Shown here in pieces: positions 10,585 through 18,294 of a stretch of 26,828 nt of DNA (position 1 is the stretch's first letter; every line of letters starts with the position of its first letter). The notes below the pieces were generated by a model. It made no database searches. It had not been told where the DNA came from and saw only the letters and a list, made by a program, of their open reading frames with translations. The position numbers and the translations under genes were made by a program. This DNA comes from CAZUQH01 sp964622465 (GTDB lineage Bacteria > CG03 > CAZUQH01). The DNA lies in the NCBI GenBank assembly GCA_964622465.1, contig CAZUQH010000019.1:1-26828 (forward strand). Reading direction: 5' to 3'.

Positions 10585-11741
10585 GGTCACTTTTGAATTC
10601 AATAATATTCAGTTTGCTTATACTTGCTGCAGGTTGTGGCAGTACGCCGGTTGCCAAACCGGACATGACTTCGAGCCGACGTTTACCAGCAAAAATAATA
10701 AAGGTATCTATTGTTGAAAATGCCTTAACGGTGACAGTTTCGAGCGACTCCGGAATAAAAGCAGCTAACCTTGCAACTGGCCAGAAGGCATCTTTTGAGG
10801 CTAACAAAACTATAGTGGCGCGTCCATTAACAAAAAGCGTCACTCTTAACAATGAGCAATTTGGCCGGGAGGTATCTCTGACCAGCAGTTCAGGTATCAT
10901 TGAAGTGAATGGCAGGAATTATCGTGATGCAATTTTGATAAGAAACAATAAAGGAAAACTTACTGTAATAAACAAGTTAAGCGTGGAAGAATACCTTTAT
11001 GGTGTTATTGCGCGTGAAATTATAGTAAACTGGCCTATGGAAGTACTGAAGGCACAGGCGGTTGCCTCCAGGACGTACCTATTGGCAAATCTTGGAAAGT
11101 ATGCAGAAAGTGGTTACGACGTTTCGTCGGACGTTTATTCACAGGTGTATGGAGGTATGGATTCTGAAAATCCACGGACGACCCAGGCAGTAGATGAAAC
11201 GCGGAATGAAGTGATTGTCTGGCATGGCGAGATTGCAAAGGTCTATTTCCATGCGTGTTGCGGTGGGCATACTGATAATACTAGCGATGTCTGGGACGGA
11301 GAAAACGAGCCGTATCTCGATGGCGTACGTTGTCCTTATTGCTATGATTCGCCGCACTGGAAATGGAACGTAACTATAAGCAGGAATGAACTTGAACGTG
11401 CACTTGGCAAAGGATTCGGTTTCACGACACTTTCTGATATACAAATAGACAAAAGAAGCAATACAGGAAGAATAAAAACACTCATTCTCTCTACTGATAT
11501 AGGAGAGATATGCGTACAGGCGCATCGTTTTCGTTTACTTCTGGGCGTGAACCGCATTAAGAGCACCATGTTCAGTGTTACGCGTCGTGGTAGCTACTTT
11601 AAGTTTACTGGTAAAGGGTGGGGACATGGAGTTGGTTTTTGTCAATGGGGTGGATATGGTATGGCTAAACGCGGTGCTGATTACCGCAAGATAATCGGAC
11701 ATTATTTTCCAGGAGTTGAGATTGAACGATGGTCAAATTGA
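10581..11741 (+). CDS. SpoIID/LytB-domain protein, probable lipoprotein
   Basis: SpoIID-type proteins cleave peptidoglycan glycan strands stripped of stem peptides; in non-spore-formers the role is unclear. From GTG 10581 the product has 386 residues. It opens with a lipoprotein-like signal (MRSLLNSIIFSLLILAAGC) in which Cys follows AAG, an acceptable though not ideal lipobox. The SpoIID core runs from about residue 130: YLYGVIAREI (catalytic-type Glu146), LKAQAVASRTY, the HACCGGHTDN metal-site region, and the C-terminal GKGWGHGVGFCQWGGYGMA. A longer open frame from 10497 would destroy the signal peptide, so 10581 is preferred. It has AAGAGG at 10571-10576 and overlaps the queH stop as GTGA. 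It sits between two queuosine genes without an obvious functional link. Confidence 0.88.
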   Translation: MRSLLNSIIFSLLILAAGCGSTPVAKPDMTSSRRLPAKIIKVSIVENALTVTVSSDSGIKAANLATGQKASFEANKTIVARPLTKSVTLNNEQFGREVSLTSSSGIIEVNGRNYRDAILIRNNKGKLTVINKLSVEEYLYGVIAREIIVNWPMEVLKAQAVASRTYLLANLGKYAESGYDVSSDVYSQVYGGMDSENPRTTQAVDETRNEVIVWHGEIAKVYFHACCGGHTDNTSDVWDGENEPYLDGVRCPYCYDSPHWKWNVTISRNELERALGKGFGFTTLSDIQIDKRSNTGRIKTLILSTDIGEICVQAHRFRLLLGVNRIKSTMFSVTRRGSYFKFTGKGWGHGVGFCQWGGYGMAKRGADYRKIIGHYFPGVEIERWSN

Positions 11742-11769
11742 CTGCGAAGCAGTCATCCTCAAGTGTTGC

Positions 11770-11775
11770 GAAGGG
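11770..11775 (+). promoter_or_regulatory. Ribosome binding site favouring the TTG start of queA
   Basis: GAAGGG lies 6 nt before TTG 11782. The alternative upstream TTG at 11716 would add 22 residues unlike QueA and overlap the SpoIID gene. Confidence 0.55.
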
Positions 11776-11781
11776 TCTCAA

Positions 11782-12900
11782 TTGACTAAAAATAATTCTC
11801 AATCAGATTTCCCCCTGGATAGCTACGATTATGAACTGCCGGAAAATTTGATTGCACAAAAACCAAGAGAGCCACGCGGAACGTCGCAGATGATGGTTAT
11901 AGACCGTGCTGAAAATAGATTCATACATACTGGTTTTGCAGACCTGCCGAAGTATCTAGTAAAAAATGATTTGTTAGTAATGAACAGGACCGCTGTTTTT
12001 CCTGCACGCCTTTTTGCCAGGCGGAAAAGCGGTGGGAAAGTAGAAATATTTCTGTTGAGGCGTGAAATGGAAGCTCCTGTATGGCAGACCTTGATAAGGC
12101 CGTCACGGAGGATAAATGTTGGTGAAGAACTGGATTTATTTGGTGAAACAGAGTTTACATCTGTCCGGGATAAAGAAATATCTAAAACCAGCAGGTGCGG
12201 TTCTGCAAAAGTTATCGGGCAACTTGGGTTCGGGAAGTTCGTGGTTAAACTATGTATGGAATCAAAAAGTCAATGTTATGAAAATGAACTGGAATTAATA
12301 AACCAAATCGGTAATGTACCTTTGCCTCCATATATACAACCAAGAAAGGAATTCGCTGATAAATATCATCAGTGGTATCGTACAGTATATGCAAAGGAAG
12401 AAACGTCAGTTGCAGCACCAACAGCAGGTTTCCATTTCACAAAGGACATACTGGATAGACTAGCAAAAAAAGGCGTCCTATTTGCCGAAATTATACTGGA
12501 TATAGGATTAGGTACATTCCGGCCGGTCGTTTCTTCTGACATAAGACAACACCGTATGGAAGCAGAACATTATCTGATTCCTGACAAGGTCTGTAATATG
12601 CTCAGGTTCGCCAGGAAAAACGGGATGCGCATAGTAGCTGTCGGTACTACAACCGTAAGGGCACTTGAAAATTATGCACAAACAGGCGAGCAGGAGGCGG
12701 AGACGGAATTGTTCATCTATCCCGGTTATAGATTCCATCTTACGGATGCGCTGATAACCAATTTTCATCTTCCACGCAGTACATTGCTTATGCTTGTAAG
12801 TGCGTTTGCAGGAAGAGAAATGGTGCTTAAGGCATATCGTGAAGCAATAGAACATGCCTATTATTTTTATTCTTTTGGCGACGCTATGTTCATCTCATAA
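11782..12900 (+). CDS. queA: S-adenosylmethionine:tRNA ribosyltransferase-isomerase QueA
   Basis: Transfers and rearranges the ribosyl moiety of SAM onto preQ1 at tRNA position 34, giving epoxyqueuosine, the substrate of QueH. The conserved family blocks are all present: YDYELPENLIAQKP, VFPARLFARRKSGGKVE, PLPPYIQ, YAKEETSVAAPTAGFHFT, DIGLGTFRPV, VAVGTTTVRALE, TNFHLPRSTLLMLVSAFAG and the end FYSFGDAMFIS. With TTG 11782 as start it has 372 residues (E. coli 356). The extra length is partly a loop around residues 130-165 before PLPPYIQ. The open frame extends upstream to 11716, but the ribosome binding site and family alignment favour 11782. It is followed by tgt after 9 nt. Confidence 0.93.
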   Translation: MTKNNSQSDFPLDSYDYELPENLIAQKPREPRGTSQMMVIDRAENRFIHTGFADLPKYLVKNDLLVMNRTAVFPARLFARRKSGGKVEIFLLRREMEAPVWQTLIRPSRRINVGEELDLFGETEFTSVRDKEISKTSRCGSAKVIGQLGFGKFVVKLCMESKSQCYENELELINQIGNVPLPPYIQPRKEFADKYHQWYRTVYAKEETSVAAPTAGFHFTKDILDRLAKKGVLFAEIILDIGLGTFRPVVSSDIRQHRMEAEHYLIPDKVCNMLRFARKNGMRIVAVGTTTVRALENYAQTGEQEAETELFIYPGYRFHLTDALITNFHLPRSTLLMLVSAFAGREMVLKAYREAIEHAYYFYSFGDAMFIS

Positions 12901-12909
12901 TAATCTACT

Positions 12910-14055
12910 GTGGAGAAAAGTGGTATTTACAAGGTAACAAAAAAGGCGAGTCAAGGCCATGCACGTCTTGGGTCGTTAGTGCTCCCGCATGGGACCGTTG
13001 AGACACCTTTGTTTATGCCTGTCGCACCTCAAGCAACTGTAAAAACCCTTTCACAAGCCGACCTTCTGGAATCCGGCGTTCAAATGATTGTTTCAAACAT
13101 ATACTATCTACATCTCAGGCCTGGAGAAGATATTATCCAGCGTTTAGGAGGTCTAAATAAGTTCATGGGATGGCATCGTCCGATTCTTACCGATAGCGGT
13201 GGCTATCAGGTTTTCAGTCTTTCGGATATGAGAAAAATATCTTCCGATGGCGTCACGTTCCGGTCTCCTGTTGATGGTACAACAGTCGTGCTTACGCCCG
13301 AAAATGTGGTTGAAATTCAACGTAAACTTGAGCCTGACATTGCAATGTGTCTTGATGAGTGCACGCCATATCCTTGCGAACGCGCATACGCCGAGAGTTC
13401 GTTACGTACGACGCTGGACTGGGCTAATCGCTCCCTTATCGAATTCAATAAAGGCACTTCCATCAGTCATGCAGAGGGACAGATATTGTTTGGTATAATA
13501 CAGGGCAGCATGTTTCCTGATTTAAGGCGTCTTGCCGTCGATGAAATGTTAAAATTGAATTTCCCCGGTTACGCTATCGGAGGTTTGAGTATTGGCGAAC
13601 CGTTTTCGCTCAGGACAGAGATACTTAATGTAACAGTATCCTCGTTACCTCAAGAAAAGCCCCGCTATCTTATGGGCGTAGGGACAGTAAAGGAGATATG
13701 GGAATTTGTTGAAGCGGGGATAGATATGTTTGATTGTGCAATGCCGACAAGAAACGCACGTAACGGGCAGCTATTCACAAGTCACGGTAAGCTTGTTATC
13801 AAGAACTCTCGGTATCGTGATGATAACAGACCTCTTGACCCTGATTGTGATTGTTACACCTGTAAGAATTTTAGCCGTGCATATTTGAGCCATCTCTTTC
13901 GTAGCAACGAAATTCTTGGACTGCGGCTGAGCTCTTTACATAACATTCATTTTATGATAAAATTAATGTCTAAAATCCGGCGAGCAATATTAACAGATAC
14001 CTGGGAAAAAAGTAAAATGGAGTTTCTCGGTAAATACAGTACGGGTTTCAGTTAA
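12910..14055 (+). CDS. tgt: tRNA-guanine transglycosylase Tgt
   Basis: Exchanges guanine 34 of Asp, Asn, His and Tyr tRNAs for preQ1, starting tRNA-bound queuosine synthesis. The 381-residue protein has the general acid-type D95 (TDSGGYQVFSL), the nucleophile D275 (FDCAMPTRNARNG), and the zinc site C313, C315, C318 and H344 with the same spacing as the E. coli enzyme. The GTG at 12910 gives an N-terminus (MEKSGIYKVTKKA) that aligns with the family, but no clear ribosome binding site precedes it, suggesting coupling to queA 9 nt upstream. With queA and queH it forms the late queuosine set; preQ1 synthesis genes (queC/D/E/F) are not in the window. Confidence 0.96.
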   Translation: MEKSGIYKVTKKASQGHARLGSLVLPHGTVETPLFMPVAPQATVKTLSQADLLESGVQMIVSNIYYLHLRPGEDIIQRLGGLNKFMGWHRPILTDSGGYQVFSLSDMRKISSDGVTFRSPVDGTTVVLTPENVVEIQRKLEPDIAMCLDECTPYPCERAYAESSLRTTLDWANRSLIEFNKGTSISHAEGQILFGIIQGSMFPDLRRLAVDEMLKLNFPGYAIGGLSIGEPFSLRTEILNVTVSSLPQEKPRYLMGVGTVKEIWEFVEAGIDMFDCAMPTRNARNGQLFTSHGKLVIKNSRYRDDNRPLDPDCDCYTCKNFSRAYLSHLFRSNEILGLRLSSLHNIHFMIKLMSKIRRAILTDTWEKSKMEFLGKYSTGFS

Positions 14056-14085
14056 TTCCCGGAAAGATAAAAAAGGAGGGATAGG

Positions 14086-14424
14086 ATGGTTTATGCACAA
14101 GAAACACAAGTACCGCAAGGAGTTGCTGCTGGAAGAACAGCGGGTGCAGCATTCAGTGGCCTGCTTCCGCTTATACTGATTTTTGTGATTTTTTATTTTC
14201 TGTTAATCCGACCACAGCAAAAACAGGCAAAGAAACATCAGCAGATACTCAATGCTTTGAAGCGTGGTGACCGTGTCATAACATCTGGTGGGATTTATGG
14301 TACGGTTTCCAAAATAGATGGGAAAGAAATAGAATTAAAGGTTGGTGAACCAGACGTGCGACTTACATTTTCCAAAGATTCTATATCTCATGTCCTTACC
14401 CCTCAAACGGATATTACAAGATGA
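14086..14424 (+). CDS. yajC: Preprotein translocase subunit YajC
   Basis: Small inner-membrane partner of SecDF. The 112-residue product has one transmembrane helix (about residues 24-43, GLLPLILIFVIFYFLLI), directly followed by the family hallmark RPQQKQAKKHQQ. A soluble beta-rich domain follows (LKRGDRVITSGGIYGTVSKI). A strong AGGAGGG at 14073-14079 precedes the ATG. It overlaps the next gene by 4 nt (ATGA). Confidence 0.95.
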   Translation: MVYAQETQVPQGVAAGRTAGAAFSGLLPLILIFVIFYFLLIRPQQKQAKKHQQILNALKRGDRVITSGGIYGTVSKIDGKEIELKVGEPDVRLTFSKDSISHVLTPQTDITR

Positions 14425-15080
14425 TTACGGTCCAGGATGTCAAGAAAAACCCCGTTGTTGTTACGTATCTTAATGCAGCAAACGAGCATATGAAGGCGCT
14501 CGGGTATACGGAACACGGGGAAAGACATGCGTCGCTTGTTTCCAGCATTGCACACAATATTTTGGAGCGAATAAATTCTGAGCCCCCATACCCGGAACTT
14601 GCAGCAATAGCTGGCTATCTTCACGACATAGGGAATATGGTGTCCAGGGAAGGGCATGAACAAACCGGAGCTCTTATAGCTATGGATATTCTCCATAAGA
14701 TGGGTATGGAGGAAAGCCACATTTCGATTGTGGCTGGAGCAATAGGTGACCATGAAGAGCCAATGGGATTGCCCGTTAATCCAGTTGCAGCAGCAGTAAT
14801 TCTCGCAGATAAAGCAGACGTGCATCGTTCTAGGGTGCACAATCCAAATCCTGCAACTTTTGATATTCACGATAGAGTAAACTATGCCAGTCAGAAGTCA
14901 TTCTTGAGAGTGGATTCTCAGAAAAAAACCATCACACTTGAAATAACGATTGACACGAATATATCGCAGGTAATGGAATATTTTGAGATTTTTCTCGACA
15001 GGATGATGAGCTCAAGAAAAGCAGCAGAGTTCCTGGACTGCCGTTTTGAATTAACAATAAACAAGACAAGATTATTCTAA
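14421..15080 (+). CDS. HD-domain metal-dependent phosphohydrolase, substrate unknown
   Basis: A 219-residue stand-alone HD-superfamily protein. Metal-binding positions are visible: H36 (GERHASLV), H68-D69 (GYLHDIGN), H79 (EGHEQTGA), H111 (IGDHEE) and D130 (ILADKADVHRSR). This H...HD...H...H...D set resembles bimetal HD phosphodiesterases/phosphatases rather than minimal HD domains. A conserved-looking FDIHDRVNYA block follows (residues 148-157). The C-terminal 60 residues look like a small alpha/beta appendage. It is translationally coupled to yajC and lies 16 nt before secD, so it is embedded in the Sec cluster. Possible substrates are nucleotides or cyclic dinucleotides; I cannot choose. 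No transmembrane segment is seen. Confidence 0.85.
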   Translation: MITVQDVKKNPVVVTYLNAANEHMKALGYTEHGERHASLVSSIAHNILERINSEPPYPELAAIAGYLHDIGNMVSREGHEQTGALIAMDILHKMGMEESHISIVAGAIGDHEEPMGLPVNPVAAAVILADKADVHRSRVHNPNPATFDIHDRVNYASQKSFLRVDSQKKTITLEITIDTNISQVMEYFEIFLDRMMSSRKAAEFLDCRFELTINKTRLF

Positions 15081-15096
15081 TTCTTCAACGATAACA

Positions 15097-16458
15097 ATGC
15101 AAACACGGACTAAAACTAGTTTAGTATTCACGTTAATCCTGGTGGTTTTGGCCATATACTGGCTAACGCCTACTATAAGATGGATATCCATGAGCGAACC
15201 AGAGCGCAGACAGGCCACCATGCGCAATGACCCTATGATAGACCACATTCTTAAACTCGGGCTTGACTTGCAGGGTGGTTCCTATCTTGTACTTGAAGTA
15301 AAATCAACCGAAGGGGATGCGGTGGAGCGTGCTCTTGAAATAATCAGAAATAGAATAGACCAGCTCGGCGTTTCAGAGCCACTTATTCACCGTGAGGGGG
15401 AAAATTGGATAGTTGTTCAACTGCCAGGTATAAAAGAGCCAGAGCGTGCAAAGGAACTTATCGGAAAGACCGCATTATTGGAATTCCGTCTGGTCAACAT
15501 GGAAAAAACAATAATGGACGTACTTGATGCGGACGGAAATATTGATGAAGAAAAAATTCCTGATGGATATGAGGTTCTTCCAGGTAAAGGTGATAGGAGA
15601 TACCTGATTAAAGATACTTCCGAAATCACTGGTAAATATCTTAAGAATGCACAGGTTGAAATTGGCGGTCAGTTCAATATGCCGTATGTGTCTCTAGAGT
15701 TTGAAAAAGAAGGCGCCGGTGTTTTTGAGGAAGTTACGTCAGCGAACATCGGGAGGAATCTTGCTATTGTCCTTGATGGAGTCGTGCAGTCAGCGCCAGT
15801 AATCAGAGACCGTATTCCTGGCGGCCGCGCAATTATTGAAGGAAATTTTACAATGGAAGAAGCACATGACCTGGCAATAGTGTTAAGAGCAGGCGCACTT
15901 CCAGCTCCAGTCGAGATAATTCAGGAAACCAGCGTAGACCCTTCACTTGGCTCTGATTCAGTCCGTCTTGGATTTAAGGCATCTGTCATCGGTTTTTGTC
16001 TGGTGATTATCTTTATGGTTATATATTATCAGTTATCTGGACTACTTGCTTCACTTGCTCTTGTGTTTAACCTGTTCTTTGTGCTTGGCGCTATGAGTGC
16101 TTTGCATGCTACTCTTACAATGTCTGGAATAGCAGGTTTGGCTCTTACGGTTGGTATGGCGATTGACGCAAACGTGCTAATTTTCGAGCGTATCAGGGAA
16201 GAACTTAGGGCAGGAAAAACAGTCAGGGTCTCAATAGATAATGGTTATTCACGCGCATTCAGTACTATCCTTGATTCAAACGTAACTACTCTGATTCCGG
16301 CAGCATTTTTGTTCCAGTTCGGGACCGGGCAGATAAGAGGTTTCGCAGTAACACTGTCACTGGGTATTGTTTTCAGTATGTTTTCAGCAGTTGTAATAAC
16401 ACACATGATTTATGATATAGCACTTGGTGGCAAGCCGATAAAGAAGCTGAGTATTTAA
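15097..16458 (+). CDS. secD: Protein translocase subunit SecD
   Basis: Proton-motive-force-linked subunit that helps complete protein export through SecYEG. The 453-residue product has the first transmembrane helix near residues 7-28, then the hallmark LGLDLQGGSYLVLEV and the periplasmic P1 region with LDGVVQSAPVI. The membrane part has five further helices and GMAIDANVLIFERIREEL (helix 4-5 signature). It is a compact SecD (E. coli 615 residues), with a smaller periplasmic insert, as in many non-proteobacteria. The ATG has no strong ribosome binding site. One base separates its stop from secF. Confidence 0.97.
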   Translation: MQTRTKTSLVFTLILVVLAIYWLTPTIRWISMSEPERRQATMRNDPMIDHILKLGLDLQGGSYLVLEVKSTEGDAVERALEIIRNRIDQLGVSEPLIHREGENWIVVQLPGIKEPERAKELIGKTALLEFRLVNMEKTIMDVLDADGNIDEEKIPDGYEVLPGKGDRRYLIKDTSEITGKYLKNAQVEIGGQFNMPYVSLEFEKEGAGVFEEVTSANIGRNLAIVLDGVVQSAPVIRDRIPGGRAIIEGNFTMEEAHDLAIVLRAGALPAPVEIIQETSVDPSLGSDSVRLGFKASVIGFCLVIIFMVIYYQLSGLLASLALVFNLFFVLGAMSALHATLTMSGIAGLALTVGMAIDANVLIFERIREELRAGKTVRVSIDNGYSRAFSTILDSNVTTLIPAAFLFQFGTGQIRGFAVTLSLGIVFSMFSAVVITHMIYDIALGGKPIKKLSI

Positions 16459-16459
16459 A

Positions 16460-17395
16460 ATGCAGATAAAATTCCCGCAGCAAATCAGATTTATAAACAT
16501 CAGGCGTATTGCATATGCTCTGAGCATGAGTATGGTAGTACTGAGTATAGCTGGGATTGCGAACCGTGGTCTAAACTTTGGTATAGACTTTACCGGTGGA
16601 TACTTGTCACACGTGCAGTTTTCTGAAGAAGTCAAAATCGCTGAACTCAGACAAGTGTTGGAATCGCATGGTATCGTCAAACCAAGCATCCAGACTCTCG
16701 GTCAGGACCAAAGTGGATATCCTGTTATAATTCGTATAAGAGAGCATAATATCGGCAATCAGTCATTGGAAGAAAACATGGAAGTTGCGTTTGAAGAATT
16801 GTCTAGAGCAAAACCAGTAATAAAAAAGATAGAAATGGTTGGACCTGCAGTAAGCCGTCACCTATTCAAGCAGACTTTACTTGCTTTCAGTATTGCTTTT
16901 CTGGTTATTATAGCGTACGTTGGGTGGAGATTCGGTGGAGGCATGTGGGGAGTTGCTGGTGTCGTTGCTCTCATCCACGATGTCGTAATTACTCTTGGGG
17001 TTTGCGCATGGACAGGTACGGAAATAAGCGTAATAACGACAGCAGCATTTTTAACACTCGCTGGATATTCAGTAAATGACACTATAGTAGTTTATGACCG
17101 CATACGCGAAAATCTACGATGTATGTACAAATCTCCTCTGCTGGACATATATAACTGTAGTATTACAGGTACTCTGTCGCGTACATTGATAACTGGTGTT
17201 ACAACATTGCTCGTGGTAATTGTATTGTTTATTGCTGGTGGCGAAGTGCTTCATGATTTCGCTTTTGTTCTTCTTGTTGGTATTATTGTTGGAACTTATT
17301 CTTCTATTTTTGTCGCAAGCCCTATCTGCTATGATTTCTATTCCCACCGGAAATTCGGACAACGGAAATCCCATTGGCCAACAAAACTAAGATAA
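16460..17395 (+). CDS. secF: Protein translocase subunit SecF
   Basis: Partner of SecD in the membrane. The 311-residue product has the N-terminal helix (about residues 18-34), the SecF signature GLNFGIDFTGG, a short periplasmic domain, five further helices and the VNDTIVVYDRIREN motif. The length is normal. Its ATG begins one base after the secD stop. Its last seven codons overlap the likely TTG start of the acyltransferase gene by 22 nt. Confidence 0.97.
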   Translation: MQIKFPQQIRFINIRRIAYALSMSMVVLSIAGIANRGLNFGIDFTGGYLSHVQFSEEVKIAELRQVLESHGIVKPSIQTLGQDQSGYPVIIRIREHNIGNQSLEENMEVAFEELSRAKPVIKKIEMVGPAVSRHLFKQTLLAFSIAFLVIIAYVGWRFGGGMWGVAGVVALIHDVVITLGVCAWTGTEISVITTAAFLTLAGYSVNDTIVVYDRIRENLRCMYKSPLLDIYNCSITGTLSRTLITGVTTLLVVIVLFIAGGEVLHDFAFVLLVGIIVGTYSSIFVASPICYDFYSHRKFGQRKSHWPTKLR

Positions 17396-18294
17396 CCAAA
17401 CGAACTGGACAGTTCTTCAGCCGCCAGATTTTCCGCTTGTTCAAGGCGCTTGTCTGGGTTGTTCCGCCTCGTATAGGTCTCGTGCTCGGCTACGTTCTGT
17501 CCCAATTTGCAATTCACTGTGTGCCAACCGTCAGAAAACGCGTAATGCAAAATTTAATTCTTATCTGGGGTGGTAAAAAGAAACTCTCCGAACTACGAAA
17601 AATAGCACAGGATTTTGCGTACCACATGGTTCAGATGGGAATGGAAACAATCTGGGTTATCAAGAATCCCGAGTTGATATCAAGCCGGCTTACACTGCAG
17701 GGAGAAAAGAATCTAAAGCAGGCGCTTTCCAGAAAAAAGGGTGTCCTCTTGCTGACAGGTCATCTTGGTCCGTTTACACTATTGGCAAGCAGGCAGGCGA
17801 ACGGTGGTTATCCAATTGCGATGCTCATAAGACAGATGGCTGACAGGAAAGTAGAAAAGGATTTTCAGGAGTTGCGGGACCAACTTGGGATAAACACTAT
17901 CGTTTCATACCCACGAGCTGAAGGTGTGAGAAATGCGCTCCGCTGGCTAAGGCAGGGTGGCATACTTGCGATACTCATAGACCAGCGTTTCAAAACAGGC
18001 GTCTTTGTTGATTTTCTCGGAAGGAAATGTTACACGCCAACCGGTCTTGCTACGTTTGCTATGCGTACAGGTGCACCGGTAATTCCAGCTTTTATAGTCC
18101 GCACCGGAATAATGAAATATCAATTGATATTCGGCGAGGAAATACCCGTTGTTTTTCCACAATTACGATATGATGCAAGCGCAAAGGACCGTGCGCTCAC
18201 CGAGAACATGCAAAGGTTCAATAATGTTCTTGGTAAATACGTAGAGAGGTATCCTGAACAGTGGTTCTGGCTCCATCGTAGATGGAAAACGTGA
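17374..18294 (+). CDS. LpxL/HtrB-family lipid A (lysophospholipid) acyltransferase, altered HX4 motif
   Basis: Member of the LPLAT family that adds secondary acyl chains to KDO-lipid A at the inner membrane. The 306-residue protein shows a hydrophobic N-terminal segment (about 23-50). The acyltransferase block is LLTGHLGPFTLL (H130), followed by LIDQRFKTGVFVDFLGR and the substrate-pocket block GAPVIPAFIVR. It closes with PEQWFWLHRRWKT, as in LpxL homologues. In the HX4(D/E) catalytic motif the acid is replaced by Thr135 (HLGPFT), so the usual His-Glu pair is not present as written. The TTG 17374 start is the best available but has a weak ribosome binding site; it overlaps secF by 22 nt. The next gene starts inside its 3' end (13-nt overlap). 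Family sure; activity and acyl donor unknown. Confidence 0.85.
   Translation: MANKTKITKRTGQFFSRQIFRLFKALVWVVPPRIGLVLGYVLSQFAIHCVPTVRKRVMQNLILIWGGKKKLSELRKIAQDFAYHMVQMGMETIWVIKNPELISSRLTLQGEKNLKQALSRKKGVLLLTGHLGPFTLLASRQANGGYPIAMLIRQMADRKVEKDFQELRDQLGINTIVSYPRAEGVRNALRWLRQGGILAILIDQRFKTGVFVDFLGRKCYTPTGLATFAMRTGAPVIPAFIVRTGIMKYQLIFGEEIPVVFPQLRYDASAKDRALTENMQRFNNVLGKYVERYPEQWFWLHRRWKT

Noticed and set aside
11716..11781. queA beginning at TTG 11716
   Set aside because: It overlaps the SpoIID gene and adds residues with no QueA similarity; TTG 11782 has a ribosome binding site.
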